Positions 8,981 to 17,600 of a stretch of 64,000 nucleotides of DNA are shown piece by piece (within the stretch, counting starts at the first letter, position 1; the number at the start of each line of letters is the position of its first letter). The notes beneath the pieces are model-generated. The model did no database searches. It saw nothing but the letters and a program-made list of their open reading frames with translations, and was not told the DNA's origin. A program made the translations under genes and the position numbers. Source of the DNA: Nocardioidaceae bacterium (GTDB lineage: Bacteria > Actinomycetota > Actinomycetes > Propionibacteriales > Nocardioidaceae); the NCBI GenBank assembly GCA_018672315.1, contig CP076053.1, forward strand, positions 2,591,827-2,655,826, given 5' to 3'.

Positions 8981-9459
8981 GGGGAGGCAGGGGCGTACGC
9001 CGCCGCGGGGTGGCCGCCGCGGGTGTCCTCCTCGCGGCGCTCCTCATCGCGGCCATGGTCGCGACGCCCACGCCCGACCTGCCGGGTCGTGCGATCACCG
9101 GTCTGTCCCGAGCCTTCACGCTGGTCCCCGGCATCGGGGGCGGTCCGCGCACCTACGCGGCGGTCGAGGTCGGTCTCAACGTGCTGCTGTTCGTGCCGCT
9201 CGGACTCGCGCTGGCCGTGCTGCGGCCCGCGCGCGGCGCGCTGTGGGCCACCGGCGTCTGTTTCTGGGTGACGGTGGCCGTCGAGACCGGGCAGGGCGCG
9301 CTGCTGCCCGACCGCAGCGCGCAGGCCTCCGACGTCGTCGCGAACACGCTCGGCGGTGCCGTGGCGTACGCGGCCGCCGCGCTCGTCGTGCGGCGCCGCA
9401 GCGCCTCCCGGGCGCGGGAGCGGGAGATCGCCGCCGACATGGGTAGGACCACCCCATGA
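8977..9459 (+). CDS. VanZ-like membrane protein
   Basis: The 160-aa protein has hydrophobic segments at about 12-28, 64-82, 88-104 and 122-142 and the VanZ-family pattern EVGLNVLLFVPLG followed by ETGQ and ASDVVANTLGG. VanZ-like proteins are small integral membrane proteins, some linked to teicoplanin tolerance, with no defined biochemical activity. The GTG start overlaps the preceding stop. An alternative GTG one codon earlier is possible. The stop overlaps the start of the SRPBCC gene (ATGA). Confidence 0.8.
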   Translation: MRGGRGVRRRGVAAAGVLLAALLIAAMVATPTPDLPGRAITGLSRAFTLVPGIGGGPRTYAAVEVGLNVLLFVPLGLALAVLRPARGALWATGVCFWVTVAVETGQGALLPDRSAQASDVVANTLGGAVAYAAAALVVRRRSASRAREREIAADMGRTTP

Positions 9460-9929
9460 CCCACGCAGACGTGACCACCGTCGACGCCGGCCCGCAGAAG
9501 GTCGCCCGCAGCATCGAGGTCGCCGCGCCGCCGTCGCAGATCTTCGCGCTCGTCGCGAACCCGCACCGGCACCACGAGCTCGACGGCTCCGGCACCGTCA
9601 AGGACAAGGTCTCCGGGCCCGAGCGCCTCACCGAGGGCGACTCCTTCACGGTCTCGATGAAGCAGTTCGGGCTGCCGTACAAGATCAAGAGCCGTGCGGT
9701 CGAGGTGAGCGAGGAGCCGGGTCACGCCGTGGTGGCCTGGAAGCACCCCATGGGTCACACGTGGCGCTGGGAGATGCAGCAGGTCGGCGAGGGGCGTACG
9801 CAGGTCACCGAGACCTTCGACTACTCCACCGCGCTGGTGCCGAAGGCGCTGGAGCTCGCCGGGTTCCCGAAGAAGAACGGCGAGGGCATCGCCTCCACGT
9901 TGCGCAACCTCGCCCGGCGCTTCTCCTGA
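9456..9929 (+). CDS. SRPBCC-family lipid/ligand-binding protein
   Basis: The 157-aa START-like fold protein begins with VARSIEVAAPPSQIFALVANPHRH and continues with alternating strands and a long C-terminal helix (KNGEGIASTLRNLARRF). Such polyketide-cyclase-like or SRPBCC proteins bind hydrophobic ligands; few have catalytic residues and none is evident here. It is the last gene of the 7.2-9.9 kb run and is coupled by ATGA to the VanZ-like gene. Confidence 0.82.
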   Translation: MTHADVTTVDAGPQKVARSIEVAAPPSQIFALVANPHRHHELDGSGTVKDKVSGPERLTEGDSFTVSMKQFGLPYKIKSRAVEVSEEPGHAVVAWKHPMGHTWRWEMQQVGEGRTQVTETFDYSTALVPKALELAGFPKKNGEGIASTLRNLARRFS

Positions 9930-9947
9930 CCGCTCTCGGCGGGTGAC

Positions 9948-10754
9948 CTACTTCCGTCCCATCGACTGCAGCCCGCCGAGCAGTCCCCACGGCGTGTGCC
10001 GCGCCAGCGTCGAGAGCGCCTTGTAGCGGCGGCTCGGCACCGACAGGCGCCTGCCGGCGTCGAGGTCCCGCAACGCCCCGTCGACGAGGTCGTCGACGTC
10101 GAGCCAGAGGAAGGACGGTACGGCGTCGCGCCCCACGTCCATGCGCTCGTGGAACTCGGTGCGTACGAAGCCGGGGCACAGCGCCATCACCTGCACCGCA
10201 CCGTCGGTCGGCCTGCCGTAGGTGAGGTCGGCCCACTCACTGAGCGCCGTGACGTACGCCTTGGCCGCCCCGTAGGTGCCCCGCGGCAGGTAGCCCGCCA
10301 CGCTGGAGACGTTGACGATTCGCCCTGACCCGCGGGCGACCATCGCCCCGAGAGCCGCGTGGGTCAGGCGCATCACCGCGGTCACCAGCACGTCGAGCAT
10401 CTGCTGCTCGGCCTCCACGTCGTTGTCGAGCAGCGGCATCTTCAGTCCGAAGCCGGCGTTGTTGACCAGCAGGGCGACCGGCTCCACCGGGTCCGCCACG
10501 CGCGCCTCGAGCACCGCGAGGTCACTGCGCGAGGAGAGGTCGAGCGCCAGCACGTCCACCTCGACCCCGTGCGCGGCGCGCAGGCGCTGCGCCGTCTCCT
10601 CCAGCCGGGCGGTGTCGCGTGCGACCAGCAGCAGGTCGTGGCCGCGGGCGGCGAGGCGCTCGGCGAAGGCCAGACCGATGCCGGCGGTGCCTCCGGTGAC
10701 GACGGCGAGGCCCGGGGCGGACGGGGGCGGGGTGGGAGCGATCGACTCGGCCAT
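9948..10754 (-). CDS. Short-chain dehydrogenase/reductase (SDR)
   Basis: The 268-aa classical SDR has cofactor loop TGGTAGIGLA (about residues 20-29), NNAGFG, catalytic Ser in NVSSVAGYL and YGAAK for the Tyr/Lys pair. It should be an NAD(P)-dependent oxidoreductase of unknown substrate. I took the ATG at 10754, which follows GGGAGAG; an upstream ATG at 10808 would add an 18-residue unsupported leader. It is convergent with the SRPBCC gene and divergent from the ParA gene. Confidence 0.88.
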   Translation of the reverse strand: MAESIAPTPPPSAPGLAVVTGGTAGIGLAFAERLAARGHDLLLVARDTARLEETAQRLRAAHGVEVDVLALDLSSRSDLAVLEARVADPVEPVALLVNNAGFGLKMPLLDNDVEAEQQMLDVLVTAVMRLTHAALGAMVARGSGRIVNVSSVAGYLPRGTYGAAKAYVTALSEWADLTYGRPTDGAVQVMALCPGFVRTEFHERMDVGRDAVPSFLWLDVDDLVDGALRDLDAGRRLSVPSRRYKALSTLARHTPWGLLGGLQSMGRK

Positions 10755-10855
10755 GCCCCGACTCTCCCAGACGCTGTGGCGACCCCGGGCGGCTGCGTGA
10801 GCAGACACACCCGCCCCGTGCGCGGCAGATCACGGGGACCGTTGCCGATCTGTTG

Positions 10856-10861
10856 CATGAT
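10856..10861 (+). promoter_or_regulatory. Leaderless -10 element of the parA-like gene
   Basis: CATGAT lies eight bases before the ATG at 10870. No ribosome-binding site is visible, so the mRNA probably starts at or near the ATG. Confidence 0.4.
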
Positions 10862-10869
10862 GGCCAGCG

Positions 10870-11637
10870 ATGACTACCACGCTCGCGGTCGCCAACCAGA
10901 AGGGCGGCGTCGCCAAGACCACCTCCGTGGCCTCGATCGGTGTGGCCCTCGCCGAGCTCGGGCACCGCGTGCTGCTCGTCGACCTCGACCCCCAGGCGTG
11001 CCTGACCTTCAGCCTCGGCATCGACCCCGAGGACCTCGAGCTGTCCGTGCACCACGTGCTCACCAAGGGCCTGGATCCGGCAGAGGTGCTGGTCACGACC
11101 GAGGACGCGGTCGACCTGCTGCCGGCGACCATCGAGCTCGCGCGCGCCGAGGCCGACCTGCTCACCCGCACCGGCCGCGAGCACGTCATCAAGTCCAGCC
11201 TCGAGGACCTCACCGAGTACGACTGGATCCTGCTGGACTGCCCGCCCTCGCTCGGCGTGCTGACCGTCGCCGCGCTGACCGCCGCCGACGGCGTCCTGGT
11301 GCCGCTGCAGTGCGAGACGCTCTCGCACCGTGGGGTGGGCCAGCTGCTCGACACCGTCCACGACGTACGCCGCTTCACGAACAAGAAGCTCGAGGTCTGG
11401 GGGGTCCTGCCGACCCTCTTCGACGGCCGCACCACCCACTCCCGCACCGTGCTCGAGACGATCTCGGAGACCTACGGCCTCGAGGTCGTCGAGCCCCCGA
11501 TCCCGAAGTCGATCCGGTTCGCCGAGGCGCCCGCGGCCGGACGCTCGATCCTCGCCACGACGCGCTCGCACAAGGGCGCCGAGGCCTACCGCGAGGTCGC
11601 GAGGAACCTCGTCAACCGCGCCCGGCGCAAGGCCTGA
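10870..11637 (+). CDS. Orphan ParA/Soj-family ATPase
   Basis: The 255-aa protein has the deviant Walker A box KGGVAKTT (residues 11-18), DLDPQACLTF (Walker A', about 38-47) and LLDCPPSLGVLT (Walker B, about 120-131). ParA ATPases dimerise on ATP and position DNA or protein cargo. No parB, parS-like cluster or replication origin is nearby, so this is not the chromosomal segregation locus. From memory it corresponds to Rv3213c next to rhlE in mycobacteria. It is followed five bases later by an L,D-transpeptidase, raising a cell-envelope positioning role as an inference. Confidence 0.9.
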   Translation: MTTTLAVANQKGGVAKTTSVASIGVALAELGHRVLLVDLDPQACLTFSLGIDPEDLELSVHHVLTKGLDPAEVLVTTEDAVDLLPATIELARAEADLLTRTGREHVIKSSLEDLTEYDWILLDCPPSLGVLTVAALTAADGVLVPLQCETLSHRGVGQLLDTVHDVRRFTNKKLEVWGVLPTLFDGRTTHSRTVLETISETYGLEVVEPPIPKSIRFAEAPAAGRSILATTRSHKGAEAYREVARNLVNRARRKA

Positions 11638-11642
11638 GCCGC

Positions 11643-12335
11643 ATGGTCGTCCCCGAGGCCGTACGCACCAGGCCGCGGGTGCGGTACGCCCGGATCTCCG
11701 CGCTCGTCTCCTCCGTCGCCGCGACCGCCGTCGCGACGCTCGGACCTCTCGGCGTGGTCGACTCCGCCACCCTCGCACCGACGGCCGCCGAGGCCGCCGA
11801 GCCCGCCGAGCCCGCCGGTCCTCCCGCGCCGCAGGCCGAGCCGTCCCGTGGTGCGGCCGTGCTGAGCGCCGCCGAGAGCACGCCCTACGACGCGCCGATC
11901 CCCACCCCGTCGGTCGAGCCCGTCCCCGAGGCGCCGCTGCCCGCAGACTCCGGCGAGGGCCGCCGAGCCGTCTTCTCCGAGTCCCAGCAGCGGGTGTGGC
12001 TCGTGGGCCGCGGCGGCGAGGTCAGGCGCACGTACCCGGTCTCCGGGTCGATCTACGACAACCTGGACCCCGGCTCGTACGAGGTGTTCTCCCGGTCCGA
12101 GCAGGCCTACGGCATCGACGACTCCGGTGAGATGAGGTTCTTCGTCCGCTTCACCGTCGGCGACAACGCCGCCATCGGCTTCCACTCCATCCCGACCAAG
12201 GACGGGCGGCGCCTGCAGACGCGCGCCGAGCTGGGCACGCCCACCTCCCACGGCTGCATCCGGCAGGCGCTGCCGGACGCCAAGGCCATGTGGCGGTTCG
12301 CCCAGCTCGGCGACGCGGTCGTCGTCGTCGCCTGA
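11643..12335 (+). CDS. Secreted L,D-transpeptidase-like protein (YkuD domain)
   Basis: The product has 230 aa: a twin-Arg-like basic start and hydrophobic signal region (about 17-45), an Ala/Pro/Glu-rich linker, then a YkuD-type domain (about 105-230). It contains the conserved HSIP histidine and the catalytic motif SHGCIRQ with nucleophile Cys near residue 205. L,D-transpeptidases form 3-3 peptidoglycan cross-links or attach proteins to the wall outside the membrane. The ATG is five bases behind parA. The gene runs to within 3 bp of the convergent rhlE stop with no hairpin between. Confidence 0.85.
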   Translation: MVVPEAVRTRPRVRYARISALVSSVAATAVATLGPLGVVDSATLAPTAAEAAEPAEPAGPPAPQAEPSRGAAVLSAAESTPYDAPIPTPSVEPVPEAPLPADSGEGRRAVFSESQQRVWLVGRGGEVRRTYPVSGSIYDNLDPGSYEVFSRSEQAYGIDDSGEMRFFVRFTVGDNAAIGFHSIPTKDGRRLQTRAELGTPTSHGCIRQALPDAKAMWRFAQLGDAVVVVA

Positions 12336-12338
12336 GGA

Positions 12339-13889
12339 CTACCCCTCGGTCGCAGCCTGGCTGCTCTGGCCGCCCTGGCTGCCCTGGGGCGTCTCGACCG
12401 GCTTGCCGCCGCGGCTGCGCCGACGACGCCGGTTGCGGCTGCTCGACGACCCGCCCTGACCGCCCTGGCCGCCCTGACCGCCCTGACCGTTCGAGGCCTC
12501 GCCGCCACCGGAGGCGGCCCCGTCACCGGACTGGCCGCCCCGCGTACGCGTGCGGTTGCGCCCGCCGCCGGAGCGGGAGCCCGATCCGCCGGCCGAGCCA
12601 CGCGAGCCACCGCGGGAGTCCTCGCGCTTCGGCTGCGGCGAGGGGTCCTTGATGCGACCCTTCGTGCCGGCGGGGATGTCGTGGTCGGCGAGGAAGTTCT
12701 CGCTCGAGGAGTAGGTCTCGACAGGCTCGTCGAAGGGCAGGTCGAGAGCCTTGTTGATCATCTTCCAGCGGTGCACGTCCGCCCAGTCCACGAGCGTGAT
12801 GGCGACACCGGTCTTGCCGGCGCGACCCGTACGCCCGATGCGGTGCACGTAGGTCTTGTCGTCCTCGGGACTGGTGTAGTTGATGACGTGGCTGACCCCG
12901 GCGACGTCGATGCCGCGGGCGGCGACGTCGGTGGCCACCAGCACCCGCAGCTCGTCGTCGCGGAACCGCTTCAGCGCCTTCTCACGCGCCGTCTGCGCCA
13001 TGTCGCCGTGCAGCGGCGAGGCGGGGAAGCCGCGGTCGGCGAGGTCGTCGGCGATGCGCTGCGCCTGCCGCTTCGTACGCGTGAAGATGATCGTCTTCGC
13101 CGACTCCGGCGACTGCAGCAGCCGACCGATCATCTCGGGCTTGTCCAGGTCGTGGGCCTGGTAGACGTACTGCGTCGTCTTCGGGACCGTTTGGTTCTCC
13201 GTCACCGACTCGGCACGGATGTTCATCGCCTGCCGCATGTGGGTGCGGGCCAGCGACACGATCGCCGAGGGCATCGTCGCGCTGAACAGCATCGTCTGGC
13301 GCGCCTTCGGCGTCAGCGCGAGCAGCCGCTCCACGTCGGGCAGGAAGCCCAGGTCGAGCATCTCGTCGGCCTCGTCGAGCACCAGGGTGCGGACGTGGCC
13401 GAGGTCCAGCGCCTTGCGGTTGGCCAGGTCCAGCAGACGGCCCGGGGTGCCGACGACGATCTCGACGCCGGTCTGCAGCGCGTCCAGCTGCGGCTCGAAG
13501 GGCGTGCCGCCGTAGATGCTGAGCACCCGGTGGCCGATGTCAGCGCTCGCCAGCGTGAGGTCGCCGTGCACCTGCAGGGCGAGCTCACGCGTGGGCGCCA
13601 CGACGAGCGCCTGCGGCTTGCCCGGCGTCACCTTCTCGGCGTACGCGGGGTCGCTCGGCGGCGTCGCCCGCTGGATCAGCGGGATGCCGAACGCCAACGT
13701 CTTGCCGGTGCCCGTACGAGCCTGACCGATGAGGTCGGTGCCCTCCAGCGCGATCGAGAGGGTCATCTCCTGGATGGGGAACGGCTCCACGATGCCCGCC
13801 CGCTCGAGGGCGTCGGCGATGGGAGGAAGGACCCCGAGGTCTCTGAAGGTGGTCAGTATTCTGGCCTGTCTACTTGCTGTTCGGTGCAC
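12339..13889 (-). CDS. rhlE: DEAD-box RNA helicase, RhlE-like
   Basis: The product has about 516 aa. The core includes the Q motif (PFPIQ), motif I ARTGTGKT, motif Ia PTRELA, motif II DEAD, motif III SAT and motif [10 protein letters not shown]. After about residue 400 comes a Gly/Arg/Gln-rich tail with GGQ repeats (encoded by 9-bp DNA repeats at 12452-12487) and an RNRRRRRSR basic patch, typical of RNA-binding tails. It unwinds structured RNA in ribosome assembly or decay. The GTG start is uncertain: relatives begin close to LTTFRDLG, which here would need a CTG at 13856. It is divergent from the ferritin-like gene. Confidence 0.88.
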   Translation of the reverse strand: MHRTASRQARILTTFRDLGVLPPIADALERAGIVEPFPIQEMTLSIALEGTDLIGQARTGTGKTLAFGIPLIQRATPPSDPAYAEKVTPGKPQALVVAPTRELALQVHGDLTLASADIGHRVLSIYGGTPFEPQLDALQTGVEIVVGTPGRLLDLANRKALDLGHVRTLVLDEADEMLDLGFLPDVERLLALTPKARQTMLFSATMPSAIVSLARTHMRQAMNIRAESVTENQTVPKTTQYVYQAHDLDKPEMIGRLLQSPESAKTIIFTRTKRQAQRIADDLADRGFPASPLHGDMAQTAREKALKRFRDDELRVLVATDVAARGIDVAGVSHVINYTSPEDDKTYVHRIGRTGRAGKTGVAITLVDWADVHRWKMINKALDLPFDEPVETYSSSENFLADHDIPAGTKGRIKDPSPQPKREDSRGGSRGSAGGSGSRSGGGRNRTRTRGGQSGDGAASGGGEASNGQGGQGGQGGQGGSSSSRNRRRRRSRGGKPVETPQGSQGGQSSQAATEG

Positions 13890-13946
13890 ATCAGCCGGGT
13901 GCGAGCTGAGGAATGAGCAGTAGCGAGCATAGCCGCCGAACGGGGC

Positions 13947-13952
13947 TAGGCT
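13947..13952 (+). promoter_or_regulatory. Leaderless -10 element of the ferritin-like gene
   Basis: TAGGCT ends eight bases before the ATG at 13961, and no ribosome site intervenes. Confidence 0.5.
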
Positions 13953-13960
13953 GCCCAGCC

Positions 13961-14719
13961 ATGAGCGACGCCACCTCCACGGAGTCCAGCCAGGCCCCGG
14001 TCCTGGTCCCCGCCGCCACGATGCCGGCGGGCGCCCCGGACGACGACCGCGACCTCTCGCCGGAGTACACCCAGGCCGTCGTGGACCTGCTCGGTGCCAT
14101 CGCCTACGGCGAGATCAGTGCCTTCGAGCGGCTCGCCGAGGACAGCCAGCTCGCCCCCTCCCTCACCGACAAGCTCACGATGGCGACGATGGCGTCGGCG
14201 CAGCTCTCGCACGTCGAGGGCCTGCGTGCCCGCATCGAGGAGCTCGACGCCGACCTGCTCGCGGCCATGGCCCCGTTCCAGGAGTCCATCGACAGGTTCC
14301 ACGAGCACACCGCCCCGCGTGACTGGTTCGAGGGACTGGTCAAGGCCTACGTCGGCGACCAGCTCGCTGCCGACTTCTTTCGCGAGATCGCCGAGCTGCT
14401 GGACCCGCGGACGCGCCACGTCATCATCGCGTCCCTGGCCGACATCGGGCAGACCGACTTCATCATCGACCGCGTCAACCGGGCCATCGCCGCCGACCAC
14501 CGTCTCGGTGGACGCCTCGCCCTGTGGGGTCGCCGCCTCATGGGGGAGGCGCTCATCCAGGCCCAACAGGTCGCCGCCGAACGCGACAGCCTCACGGCCC
14601 TGCTCACCGGGGGAGCGGACGGGCGCCCCGGCATGGACCTCGCCGAGATCGGGCGCATGTTCACCCGGCTGACCGACCGGCACGCCCGGCGCATGGACAG
14701 GCTGGGGCTGGAGAGCTGA
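13961..14719 (+). CDS. Ferritin-like fold protein
   Basis: The 252-aa, mostly helical protein has Glu-rich helix AYGEISAFERLAED (about 47-60) and QLSHVEGLRARIEEL (about 84-98), giving E and E/H ligands typical of MiaE-like or ferritin-like diiron folds. The second half (YVGDQLAADFFREIAELL) lacks a clear EXXH, so metal binding is not certain. From memory it is the Rv3210c-type protein that travels with rhlE in actinobacteria; the role is unknown. The ATG at 13961 is preferred to 13913 because the -10 lies between them. A 17-bp tandem duplication covers its stop codon. Confidence 0.75.
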   Translation: MSDATSTESSQAPVLVPAATMPAGAPDDDRDLSPEYTQAVVDLLGAIAYGEISAFERLAEDSQLAPSLTDKLTMATMASAQLSHVEGLRARIEELDADLLAAMAPFQESIDRFHEHTAPRDWFEGLVKAYVGDQLAADFFREIAELLDPRTRHVIIASLADIGQTDFIIDRVNRAIAADHRLGGRLALWGRRLMGEALIQAQQVAAERDSLTALLTGGADGRPGMDLAEIGRMFTRLTDRHARRMDRLGLES

Positions 14720-14748
14720 GCTGTTCGGCTCGCTGAGCTGTTCGGCTC
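14715..14748 (+). repeat. 17-bp tandem duplication across a stop codon
   Basis: Two identical copies of GCTGAGCTGTTCGGCTC occur at 14715-14731 and 14732-14748. The first contains the TGA stop of the ferritin-like gene. The array abuts the 26-bp inverted repeat that follows. Confidence 0.85.
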
Positions 14749-14925
14749 GCTCCGCTCGCGTGTCCTCGCTCAGGCCCTCGTCTTCCCTCCTGCGCGCGCA
14801 CGACCCGCTCGGCTGGCGCCTCGCGAGTCGTCCGTGCTCGTCAGTCCAGACGAGGTCCGCTCGGACGGACACCCCCGGTGGTCACCCGGACAGGCTGGTG
14901 CGAGGACACGCGAGCGGAGCGAGCC
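14744..14925. repeat. 182-bp element with 26-bp perfect inverted terminal repeats
   Basis: Bases 14744-14769 (starting GGCTCGCTCCGCTCGCG) are the exact reverse complement of 14900-14925, separated by 130 bp without a gene. The interior holds further short complementary pieces such as GTCCG/CGGAC. It could be a miniature inverted-repeat element, a cruciform, or a large bidirectional terminator between the convergent ferritin-like and GlsB/YeaQ-type genes. Short GCTCGCTCCGCTCGC-like runs are common in such intergenic DNA, but a 26-bp perfect match is long. Confidence 0.8.
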
Positions 14926-14932
14926 AAAAGAC

Positions 14933-15202
14933 TCAGGCTCGTGTCTTCTTGCGAGTGTTGCGGCCAGTGATCGTGCTCGCCAGGACGACCAGCACCGCGG
15001 CGATACCGATGGACATCAGCCAGCGCCACACGTCGGAGCTGTCGGGGAGCTGCCACTCGAAGATGACGTTGGCGATCACGACACCGCCGATGCCGCACAG
15101 GATCGTCAGCCACAGCGGGGTGTTGTCGCGGCTGCTCGGAGCCAGGAACTTGCCGAACAGCCCGATGACGGTGCCGACGATGAGGAGGTAGACGTACAGC
15201 AT
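14933..15202 (-). CDS. GlsB/YeaQ/YmgE-family small membrane protein
   Basis: The 89-aa protein has three hydrophobic segments (about 3-21, 29-47 and 58-79) and the family pattern GTVIGLFGKFLAP followed by ILCGIGGVVIANVIF. These transglycosylase-associated proteins are general-stress membrane proteins without a known activity. It ends with a basic tail (NTRKKTRA). The stop lies only 7 bp beyond the inverted-repeat element. Confidence 0.78.
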   Translation of the reverse strand: MLYVYLLIVGTVIGLFGKFLAPSSRDNTPLWLTILCGIGGVVIANVIFEWQLPDSSDVWRWLMSIGIAAVLVVLASTITGRNTRKKTRA

Positions 15203-15244
15203 GACGATCAGTTGCCCGCCACCGACCGAGGAGAAACCGTCAGG

Positions 15245-15457
15245 TCAGGAGCGGAAGCCGACCGTGCCCTGGGTCGGGGCGCCGAACTCGACGTACGCGA
15301 CCTTGTCGCTGTCGACGAGCAGCGTGCGACCACGGGCATCGACCAGCGGCACCAGGCCGGCGGCGTCGTTGAGCTGCTTCGCCAGCTCCTCCGGGGTCGT
15401 CTCGAGGTCGATGTAGAGCTCGCGGGGCGCGCTCTGCAGGCCGATCTTGATCTCCAT
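15245..15457 (-). CDS. DUF3107 protein (TB9.4-like)
   Basis: The compact 70-aa protein (MEIKIGLQSAPREL... ...KVAYVEFGAP) matches DUF3107 in length and pattern; from memory it corresponds to Rv3208A/TB9.4 next to a TetR gene. Function is unknown. A GAGGA ribosome site lies ahead of the ATG. It follows the TetR gene by 50 bp on the same strand and is probably co-transcribed with it. Confidence 0.82.
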   Translation of the reverse strand: MEIKIGLQSAPRELYIDLETTPEELAKQLNDAAGLVPLVDARGRTLLVDSDKVAYVEFGAPTQGTVGFRS

Positions 15458-15507
15458 GGGTGATTCCTCAGCTCGAGTCAGTGGGTCGGGGGCGGTCGGA
15501 GCGGAGC

Positions 15508-16131
15508 TCAGCCCGCGTCCTCGGTGCGGGGGTATCCGCCGATGCCGCGCCAGGCCAGACCCGCCACGAGCCCGGCGGCCTCCTGGCGATCGATGTCGGA
15601 GCCGTCCAGCCAGTAGCGCGCGCTGACCTGCGCCATGCCTACCAGGGACACCGCGAGGAGCGTCGACTGGTCCTGGGTCAGGCCGGTGTCGGCGGCGATC
15701 ACGCGAGTGATCAGGTCCGCGCACTCGTCGGTGACGTGGTCCACCCGCTGGCGTACGGCGGGCTCGGAGGTGACGTCGGACTCGAAGACGAGACGGAAGG
15801 CCCCGGAGTCGTGGGCGACGAAGTCGTAGAAGGCCGCCAGCGTCGCGGCCACGCGCTGCTTGTTGTCCTCGGTGGACTCCAGGGCGCGACGCACCTGGTC
15901 GATGACGGTCTCGCAGGCGGTGTCCAGCAGCGCCAGGTACAGGTCGAGCTTGCCCGGGAAGTGCTGGTAGAGCACGGGCTTGGACACGCCTGCGGCGTCG
16001 GCGACGTCGTCCATCGCGGCGGCGTGGTAGCCCTGCGCGGTGAAGACCTCCATCGCCGAGCCGAGCAGCTGGGCACGGCGGGCCCGCCGGGGGAGGCGCA
16101 TGCCGCGGCGCACGGGGGAGGGGACGTCCAC
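15508..16131 (-). CDS. TetR/AcrR-family transcriptional regulator
   Basis: The product has about 207 aa. The N-terminal DNA-binding domain reads ARRAQLLGSAMEVFTAQG, then MDDVADAAGVSKPVLYQHF (recognition helix region, about 44-62). The C-terminal ligand domain ends with SARYWLDGSD. The GTG at 16131 is favoured over the in-frame ATG ten codons later because a -10 hexamer is correctly placed ahead of it. It is the Rv3208-type regulator by context. Divergent from moeZ, it may control the DUF3107 gene and the shared intergenic region. Confidence 0.88.
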   Translation of the reverse strand: MDVPSPVRRGMRLPRRARRAQLLGSAMEVFTAQGYHAAAMDDVADAAGVSKPVLYQHFPGKLDLYLALLDTACETVIDQVRRALESTEDNKQRVAATLAAFYDFVAHDSGAFRLVFESDVTSEPAVRQRVDHVTDECADLITRVIAADTGLTQDQSTLLAVSLVGMAQVSARYWLDGSDIDRQEAAGLVAGLAWRGIGGYPRTEDAG

Positions 16132-16138
16132 GCCGGGG

Positions 16139-16144
16139 ACTCTA
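16139..16144 (-). promoter_or_regulatory. Leaderless -10 element of the tetR gene
   Basis: On the minus strand TAGAGT is followed by seven bases and the GTG at 16131. Confidence 0.5.
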
Positions 16145-16275
16145 GCCGCGTGCGGCGTCCATCCCTCGGACCGTCGCCAGGCGGTGCGGACCGGTGCGGG
16201 AAGATCGGGACCGCCGTGCAGGTTGCACGGTCGAACGCTCCTGACCCCCACTCCCGTACGCCTAGGAGAGCCGTC

Positions 16276-17487
16276 GTGTCCTACCCCCCGCTCGTGGAGC
16301 CGGCCGCCCAGCTGAGCACCGACGAGGTCCGCCGCTACAGCCGGCACCTGATCATCCCCGACGTCGGCATGACCGGGCAGAAGCGCCTGAAGAACGCGAA
16401 GGTCCTGGTCATCGGAGCCGGTGGCCTGGGCAGCCCGGCACTGATGTACCTCGCCGCCGCCGGCGTCGGCACCCTCGGCGTCGTCGAGTTCGACGAGGTC
16501 GACGAGTCCAACCTGCAGCGGCAGATCATCCACGGGCAGTCCGACGTCGGCCGACCCAAGGCCGTCTCCGCGAAGGAGTCCGTGGCCGAGATCAACCCCC
16601 TGATCGAGGTCAGGGTGCACGAGGAGCGCCTCGACAACGACAACGTCTTCGAGATCATCGAGCCCTACGACCTCATCGTCGACGGCACCGACAACTTCGC
16701 CACGCGCTACCTCGTCAACGATGCCTGCTACTTCGCCGGCAAGCCGTACGTCTGGGGCTCGATCTACCGCTTCGACGGCCAGGCCTCGGTGTTCTGGCCG
16801 CACGCCCCGGGCGGCACGGCGCCGTGCTACCGGTGCCTGTACCCCGAGCCGCCCCCGCCCGGCATGGTGCCCAGCTGCGCCGAGGGCGGCGTGCTCGGCG
16901 TGCTCTGCGCGGCGATCGGCTCGATCCAGGTCAACGAGGCCATCAAGGTCATCACCGGCATCGGTGAGCCCGCCGTGGGCTCCCTGGTCGTCTACGACGC
17001 CCTGGAGCTGGAGTGGAACAAGGTCCGCATGCGCAAGGACCCGAACTGCGCTCTGTGCGGTGAGAACCCGTCGGTCACCGAGCTCATCGACTACGAGTAC
17101 TTCTGCGGGGCCGTCAGCGACGAGGCGGCCGACGCCGCCGCCGGCTCCACGATCTCGGTGAAGCAGCTCGAGACGATGCTCGGTGAGCGCGAGGCCGGCG
17201 AGCGCGACTTCGTGCTGGTCGACGTGCGCGAGCAGAACGAGTTCGAGATCAACCGCATCCCGGGCTCGGTGCTGATCCCCAAGGGCGAGTTCCTCAACGG
17301 CAACGCCTTCGACCAGCTGCCCGCGATCGACTCGGGCACGCAGGTGGTGCTGCACTGCAAGTCCGGCGTCCGCTCCGCCGAGGCGCTCAACACCGTCAAG
17401 CAGGCCGGGTACGACGACGCCGTGCACGTCGGCGGCGGGGTCGTGGCATGGGTCGACCAGGTCGACCCGAGCCAGCCCTCGTACTGA
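16276..17487 (+). CDS. moeZ: MoeZ adenylyltransferase/sulfurtransferase
   Basis: The 403-aa two-domain protein has an N-terminal E1-like MoeB/ThiF domain with ATP loop GAGGLGS (47-53), DGTDNF, and zinc pairs CYRC (C184/C187) and CALC (C258/C261). The C-terminal rhodanese domain (about 300-400) has persulfide Cys361 in CKSGVRSAE. It adenylates the C-terminal GG of MoaD- or CysO-like carriers and transfers sulfur to make thiocarboxylates for molybdopterin and cysteine synthesis. The GTG start follows AGGAGAG by five bases. A MoaE partner is encoded at 39.8 kb. A strong hairpin follows the gene. Confidence 0.93.
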   Translation: MSYPPLVEPAAQLSTDEVRRYSRHLIIPDVGMTGQKRLKNAKVLVIGAGGLGSPALMYLAAAGVGTLGVVEFDEVDESNLQRQIIHGQSDVGRPKAVSAKESVAEINPLIEVRVHEERLDNDNVFEIIEPYDLIVDGTDNFATRYLVNDACYFAGKPYVWGSIYRFDGQASVFWPHAPGGTAPCYRCLYPEPPPPGMVPSCAEGGVLGVLCAAIGSIQVNEAIKVITGIGEPAVGSLVVYDALELEWNKVRMRKDPNCALCGENPSVTELIDYEYFCGAVSDEAADAAAGSTISVKQLETMLGEREAGERDFVLVDVREQNEFEINRIPGSVLIPKGEFLNGNAFDQLPAIDSGTQVVLHCKSGVRSAEALNTVKQAGYDDAVHVGGGVVAWVDQVDPSQPSY

Positions 17488-17501
17488 CCCGCCCTGGCGT
17501 C

Positions 17502-17537
17502 TCCTCCCCCTGCCGGTCTGGTCCGGCAGGGGGAGGA
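17502..17537 (+). terminator. Strong hairpin behind moeZ
   Basis: A perfect 15-bp stem (17502-17516 with 17523-17537; TCCTCCCCCTGCCGG arm) closes a 6-nt loop, TCTGGT. It sits 14 bp after the moeZ stop with no U-tract. Confidence 0.75.
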
Positions 17538-17600
17538 AACGTGACGTACGCCGCTTCTCGTCGTTGGCCGTGGAAACGAACTCGACCCCGAGGGAGATCC

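Noticed and set aside
10870-11637. The ParA gene as part of a chromosome or plasmid segregation locus.
   Set aside because: There is no parB, no parS-like sites and no replication genes. The neighbours match a conserved chromosomal repair and metabolism block.
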